Below the pieces are notes generated by a model. It did no database searches. It had not been told where the DNA came from and saw only the letters and a list, made by a program, of their open reading frames with translations. Shown piece by piece: positions 60,258-64,000 of a stretch of 64,000 nt of DNA. Origin of the DNA: an uncultured Bacteroides sp. (lineage in GTDB: Bacteria; Bacteroidota; Bacteroidia; Bacteroidales; Bacteroidaceae); the NCBI GenBank assembly GCA_900552075.1, contig URYL01000001.1, positions 186,001-250,000 on the forward strand, given 5' to 3'. Each line of letters starts with the position of its first letter. Within the stretch, counting starts at the first letter, position 1. The position numbers and the translations under genes are program-made.

Positions 60258-61221
60258 AAAGCCTGTAATGTTTTCCTTCTACCAATGTTTCATACTTGCA
60301 TCCACAAAGGAAAGCCAGTTCTCCGGCAATATCCGTTTCCGTCAATTGGATGCGGGTCGTAATCAGGTTCTTTTCCAATCCTTTCTCCAGGTCAATCCGG
60401 ATACCCGTCTGTTCGGCAATCACTTTGACCACCTCCGTAATCGGAGTTCTCTCAAACACCAGCTCCTGCCTGTCTGCGCCAAACAACTCCTGCGGACGGG
60501 CAATCGTGTCTGCCTGCAGCACACCGTTCTTCAGTTCGGCTTTCTCGTTGGCCTCAATCACCACTTCCTGACGGGAAGCTTCCACCCGTACCCTTCCGGT
60601 CTTCACAAAGACTCCGGCCTTTTCTTTCCGGGCCACGTCGACCAGAAACGAAGTGCCCAGCACTTCCACGTTCAACAAGTCCGTCTCTACCTTAAAAGGT
60701 ATCCCGTGCATCTTTTTCACCTGAAAGAAAGCCTTGCCCTGCAGTTTAGCCTGACGCCCTTCTTTCTTATCCGCAAAACGATAAGCCAAAGTAGCATTCG
60801 GATACAGGATAACTTCCGAACTGTCGGGCAGAAGAATCTGTTTTTCCGTCGTGCCGGCATTGGCGTAGCGGATGAAATTGTCTTCCGCACCCGAACGGAA
60901 AAAATAGAAAGTCCCGATTCCCAACAAAAGCAGCAAGCACGCAGCCGCCGACCACACGAAGGTCATCTTCCGCCGGAAGGCCACCGTCTTTGGACGTTCC
61001 TTCAACTGAGGCTCGATTTTCTGCCAGGCTTTCTCGGCATCAAAACGGATATCCTCTGCGGTCTTTACCGGTGTCTCCATCAGTTTTCGCATTCGCTCAA
61101 ACTCCTGACTGTTCGCCGTCCTCCACTTATCCAGAGCCTTCTGCTGAACAGGAGTCAACGATTCATGCGCAAAATAACGGGCCAGCAATTCATTTATATC
61201 TTCTTCCTTGTTCATACTCAT
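60247..61221 (-). CDS. FecR-family anti-sigma factor
   Basis: Inner-membrane anti-sigma factor/sensor of 324 residues. An N-terminal cytoplasmic segment (about 1-85, INELLARYFAHESLTPVQQK) binds the sigma factor. One membrane helix follows (about 89-110, WSAAACLLLLLGIGTFYFF), then the FecR domain (about 120-220, ILLPDSSEVILYPNATLAYR) and a C-terminal DUF4974-type domain (about 250-320). The ATGA overlap with the sigma gene at 61218 fixes the start at 61221. It transmits the receptor's STN signal to the sigma factor. Confidence 0.93.
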   Translation of the reverse strand: MSMNKEEDINELLARYFAHESLTPVQQKALDKWRTANSQEFERMRKLMETPVKTAEDIRFDAEKAWQKIEPQLKERPKTVAFRRKMTFVWSAAACLLLLLGIGTFYFFRSGAEDNFIRYANAGTTEKQILLPDSSEVILYPNATLAYRFADKKEGRQAKLQGKAFFQVKKMHGIPFKVETDLLNVEVLGTSFLVDVARKEKAGVFVKTGRVRVEASRQEVVIEANEKAELKNGVLQADTIARPQELFGADRQELVFERTPITEVVKVIAEQTGIRIDLEKGLEKNLITTRIQLTETDIAGELAFLCGCKYETLVEGKHYRLYEK

Positions 61222-61778
61222 TTACGATTTAGAATCATGGATAAAATGGAAACCACGACCGTAGCCAGCAGAAAACCATGTTCAGCCACATAGACACGCA
61301 GCAACTTGATGGCCTTTGTCATCTGATTCTCCACGGTTTTCTCCGACACAGCCAGTTTTCCGGCTATTTCACGATACTTCAAGCCCTGAAGCTTGGCCAA
61401 TAAGAAAATCTCCTTACATTTGGGAGGCAAGGTAGCCAATGCCGCCTGCAAAAGATCTTCGGGAGAGCGTTCTCCCTCTTCCGGCATATCATCCGGCAGA
61501 CAGCTGGCAGAAGCCGGATGGTCGTCAATCGACACCGTATCTTCCCTCCGTTTGCGAAGAAAGGAGATGCAGCTATTCTTTACGGAAGTGGTCAGGTAGG
61601 CCGCAAACTCTTTTTCCGGCATGTCGTCCAATTGCTTGTTCCACACATTGATAAAGAGTTCCTGCACAATGTCTTCCGCATCATCCGCGTCAGAAACATA
61701 TCCATAGGCTATATGGCATAGCCTTGAATAATGTTCCTGAAAACGGGATTTGAATATGTCCTTTCTATTGGCTTTCAT
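61218..61778 (-). CDS. FecI-like ECF sigma factor with hydrophobic tail
   Basis: Extracytoplasmic-function sigma factor of 186 residues. Region 2 is at about 10-80 (DAEDIVQELFINVWNKQ and LTTSVKNSCISFLRKRRED) and region 4 at about 115-165 (LPPKCKEIFLLAKLQGLKYR and EIAGKLAVSEKTVENQMTKA). The last 20 residues (HGFLLATVVVSILSMILNRK) are hydrophobic, like a membrane tail, which is unusual for a sigma factor. First of the sigma-FecR-receptor set, 31 bp after a small beta-barrel gene on the same strand. Confidence 0.93.
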   Translation of the reverse strand: MKANRKDIFKSRFQEHYSRLCHIAYGYVSDADDAEDIVQELFINVWNKQLDDMPEKEFAAYLTTSVKNSCISFLRKRREDTVSIDDHPASASCLPDDMPEEGERSPEDLLQAALATLPPKCKEIFLLAKLQGLKYREIAGKLAVSEKTVENQMTKAIKLLRVYVAEHGFLLATVVVSILSMILNRK

Positions 61779-61809
61779 TCTCGTGATTCAGTCAATATAC
61801 TGTTTAAGG

Positions 61810-62439
61810 TTAAAATTTCAAGCTTACACCTGCTGTCACAAAGCCTTTGTGCCCCAGTCCGGCTTCCACAAAACCTCCCACACGGTCGTTACCTACTCTC
61901 AACGCAATCGGATTCACCTGATAGGCAAAAGAGGTGCTCAGGTCGGCTTTCTTCACTGCCATCTTTCCGGCATCGGTCAATGCGTTTTCCTTGTGACGGC
62001 ACAAGTTTACACCGGCAGCCGCAGAACCATACAATTCCACCAAGCCTCTTTTAAAGTACACGAACTCTGCCGCCGGAAGTACCAGGAAGTTCACGTTGCT
62101 TTCTTTCAGAGAAGGATTTGTTTCTCCCGCCAAAGTCAGCTTGCTGTTCGACTTGGAGAATCCCAAATCAGCACCCACTCTGAAACGTCCAAGCGAGTAA
62201 CGGTAACCCAAGCCATACACCAGACTATAATTTGAATCCGTACGCTTGCTGCCAGTCACTGCATCCAGCAATCCCATGCCCAATACGTCGACCGAACCTT
62301 GTGTCAGACCGTCACTCACTGACAGACGGATGTCATGTCGGTTTTCAGACGGTGTGAAATTCTTACTATGTTCTTGTCCTCTTACCAGGTTTACACTTGC
62401 CAACACACACAAAGATAATGCAATAAATTTAAATTTCAT
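61810..62439 (-). CDS. Small outer-membrane beta-barrel protein
   Basis: Exported protein of 209 residues: signal peptide about 1-21 (FIALSLCVLASVNLVRG), then alternating amphipathic strands typical of eight-stranded barrels, such as YSLVYGLGYRYSLGRFRVGA and FVEAGLGHKGFVTAGVSLKF, ending in a C-terminal phenylalanine as recognised by the Bam machinery. No enzymatic motif is seen. It lies immediately upstream of the sigma-FecR-receptor cassette on the same strand with only 31 bp between, so it may share the transcript. Its role is unknown. Confidence 0.8.
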   Translation of the reverse strand: MKFKFIALSLCVLASVNLVRGQEHSKNFTPSENRHDIRLSVSDGLTQGSVDVLGMGLLDAVTGSKRTDSNYSLVYGLGYRYSLGRFRVGADLGFSKSNSKLTLAGETNPSLKESNVNFLVLPAAEFVYFKRGLVELYGSAAAGVNLCRHKENALTDAGKMAVKKADLSTSFAYQVNPIALRVGNDRVGGFVEAGLGHKGFVTAGVSLKF

Positions 62440-62768
62440 AAGTTCCAGTTTTTTTAATCATTAAATAATATGCAATTCTTATTCAAATCCTATCCTTGAA
62501 AAGTCTTGCGTTTAGTTTTTCTGTTGTTCCACTTAGCTAGGTGATTTCGTCTTCATAACGCAGCCTGGAAAGAAAACCCCTATCCGGAAAAGAAAAAAAA
62601 TTCCTTTTTCCGGAGAAAAAGTGCCGAACACGCCCATAACACACTCAATATCAGATGGAAATAAATTCTCAAAAAAGTACCGTTTTTTCTTTTATCACCC
62701 CTCAAAAAGCGAAAAACAAGAAATAATTATTACTTTTGTCTCAAAAGGACAGAGACAGAAAAGAAATC
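62440..62768. other. 329-bp intergenic region between divergent genes
   Basis: No gene seen. It holds a stem-forming inverted repeat, TCCGGAAAAG (62583-62592) with CTTTTTCCGGA (62604-62614), which lacks a good T tail, and a -7 match for the plus-strand gene (62731-62738). The rest is AT-rich with no further recognisable signal. Confidence 0.55.
62731..62738 (+). promoter_or_regulatory. Predicted -7 element for the gene at 62769
   Basis: TACTTTTG (exact TAnnTTTG), 30 bp upstream of the ATG at 62769. Confidence 0.55.
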
Positions 62769-64000
62769 ATGCACAAGGAAATCATTCAACTTTTAAACGA
62801 GAAAAGATTAAAAGAAGCTTTTGCCCAAATCAAGGAAGCTGCCGAGACACTCAACAACTGGGAACTGAAGTCGCAGATTGAAGCCCAGCAGACCACCTAT
62901 CACTATATGCTTCAATATACGGAGATGGGGACGCAAGACCCTCAGCGTGAAGCCATCTACCAGCAACTGCTATGCAAGGGATATGAACTGACCGACAAAA
63001 CATATTTCCTGAAAGAGCAGGAAAAGGCCTACGGCTACTTTGCCGACAAATTCCGGAAATTTGCCCAGACACCGGCCCATTCCTTCAAAGAAATCGGTTT
63101 CATGTTGGAAGCAGCCAAGCAGCCTTCCTTCACTCCGCAGACTCCGGAGGAAGAGAACCAAGTGCTGCAGAACTATACCCTGCACCAGAACACCGTCGAC
63201 GAACTGTTCAACAAGATATGGGTTTCCACCCAATGGAGTGAAGAGGAACTTCAGGAGGCCCGCGAGCTGTTGTCCAGTTCCTCTATGGCTGCCAACGACC
63301 GGGCAGTGATGGTCAGCGCCATCACATTGAGCCTGCTGCAACTTTTCGACCAGCGGAAATTCCTGCTGCTGCTCTTTGCCTATCAGCAAGATCCGGAACC
63401 GACTGTCACGCAACGGGCTTTGACGGGTATCGCCCTGGCCACTTATTTTCAGTCGGACCGTGTGCGCCTGTATCCGGAACTGGTTTCTGCCTTGAAACTG
63501 ATGGAAGACGATGCCACCGTCCTGAAGCAGTTGCACGACATACAGATTATTTTCCTTCTTTCCCGCGAAACGGAGAAAATCGATAAAAAGATGAGAGAGG
63601 AAATCATTCCTCACATCATGCGCAACCCGAAACTTCGCGATCCGGAACTGAAAGTCATCGATATGGAAGACTTGGAAGACCTGAATCCGGAATGGAAAAA
63701 AGACATGGAGCAGATGAACCAGCAAATACACGAACTCGGGGAACTGCAGATGGAAGGTGCCGATACCTACATGATGGCTTTCTCCCAACTGAAGACCTTC
63801 CCGTTCTTCCAGGAAGCGGCACATTGGTTCTATCTGTTCAGCCTGAAAGTGCCCGACTTGTACAAAATCTACAAAGGGACTCCCCTCAATGAAAAGTCCC
63901 TGTTAGGCTTGATGGTCAACTCTCCGGCATTCTGTGACTCCGACAAATTCTCCTTCTGCCTGGCCTTGCAGTCACTGCCTCAGGACCAGCAGACCCTCAT
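62769..64000 (+). CDS. Large helical repeat protein (3'-partial), unrecognised
   Basis: An open frame from ATG 62769 to the window end, at least 410 codons, starting MHKEIIQLLNEKRLKEAFAQ. It has no signal peptide or membrane helix and is rich in helix-forming E, K, L, Q and A, with TPR-like segments (EAAETLNNWELKSQIEAQQT; QEAAHWFYLFSLKVPDLYKI). I do not recognise a named family; it may be a large cytoplasmic scaffold or regulator. A predicted promoter lies 30 bp upstream. It is divergent from the beta-barrel/sigma operon. The C-terminus is outside the window. Confidence 0.8.
   Translation, partial: MHKEIIQLLNEKRLKEAFAQIKEAAETLNNWELKSQIEAQQTTYHYMLQYTEMGTQDPQREAIYQQLLCKGYELTDKTYFLKEQEKAYGYFADKFRKFAQTPAHSFKEIGFMLEAAKQPSFTPQTPEEENQVLQNYTLHQNTVDELFNKIWVSTQWSEEELQEARELLSSSSMAANDRAVMVSAITLSLLQLFDQRKFLLLLFAYQQDPEPTVTQRALTGIALATYFQSDRVRLYPELVSALKLMEDDATVLKQLHDIQIIFLLSRETEKIDKKMREEIIPHIMRNPKLRDPELKVIDMEDLEDLNPEWKKDMEQMNQQIHELGELQMEGADTYMMAFSQLKTFPFFQEAAHWFYLFSLKVPDLYKIYKGTPLNEKSLLGLMVNSPAFCDSDKFSFCLALQSLPQDQQTL

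Noticed and set aside
58872..61293. Two long plus-strand frames opposite the receptor/FecR genes
   Set aside because: Antisense shadows; the minus-strand genes have coherent domains and coupled starts.
1..64000. tRNA, rRNA and insertion sequences
   Set aside because: No cloverleaf-like or rRNA segments, transposase motifs (DDE/HUH) or terminal inverted repeats with target duplications were recognised by reading.

Overview
The window looks like a chromosomal segment of a gut Bacteroidales species, most likely Bacteroides/Phocaeicola. The evidence is TonB-dependent receptors with carboxypeptidase-like N-terminal domains, a FecI/FecR-type sigma/anti-sigma/receptor cassette, the menaquinone and Rnf gene sets typical of the group, and repeated upstream matches to the Bacteroides -7 promoter element TAnnTTTG. 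No rRNA, tRNA, CRISPR array or intact transposase gene was seen. LAYOUT. 1-4.5 kb: the menaquinone operon menD(partial)-menB-menC-menE, ended by a clear terminator. 4.6-8.7 kb: a CPA1 Na+/H+ antiporter, a small acetyltransferase, a 24-bp perfect palindrome, a candidate small RNA, and galE. 8.8-14.5 kb: the Rnf complex (rseC-rnfB-C-D-G-E-A, minus strand). 14.6-28.9 kb: housekeeping genes (threonine dehydratase, a sigma factor, lepA, lemA, a TPM-domain protein, aroC, an M20 peptidase, a secreted EEP-fold protein, pepD, an OmpH-like lipoprotein), then a LuxR-type regulator with a GH123-like glycosidase and a DUF1349 protein. 29.7-39.7 kb: a visibly AT-rich accessory island. It holds secreted TPR and TonB-C-domain proteins without membrane anchors, a protein resembling a phospholipase A2 toxin domain, a beta-propeller protein, a 646-bp direct duplication, broken small genes, a membrane-spanning TPR/HTH regulator, an AbiE-like toxin-antitoxin pair, and a C-rich stretch carrying a degenerate 22-bp tandem repeat. 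39.7-47.2 kb: ViaA/RavA, an EamA transporter, and a three-gene biotin-dependent acyl-CoA carboxylase. 47.6-54.2 kb: an apparent phosphate-ester scavenging locus (TonB receptor, beta-helix lipoprotein, metallophosphoesterase, histidine phosphatase). 54.4-64 kb: mfd, a sigma/FecR/TonB-receptor cassette preceded by a small beta-barrel protein gene, and the start of a large unrecognised protein that runs off the window. HOW THE GENES WORK TOGETHER. The men genes make the quinone, and Rnf couples ferredoxin and NAD+ to an ion gradient. The carboxylase probably belongs to propionate/methylmalonyl-CoA metabolism. The two TonB-receptor loci are nutrient-uptake systems, one pointing to organic phosphate and one under ECF sigma control. 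The most unusual stretch is 29.9-37.1 kb. There a PLA2-like/beta-propeller cassette lies between two nearly identical copies of a TonB-C-domain gene. This resembles a decaying or recombining effector/partner locus and is the best candidate here for an undescribed system. All family calls were made by eye from translated sequence; no database search was run.
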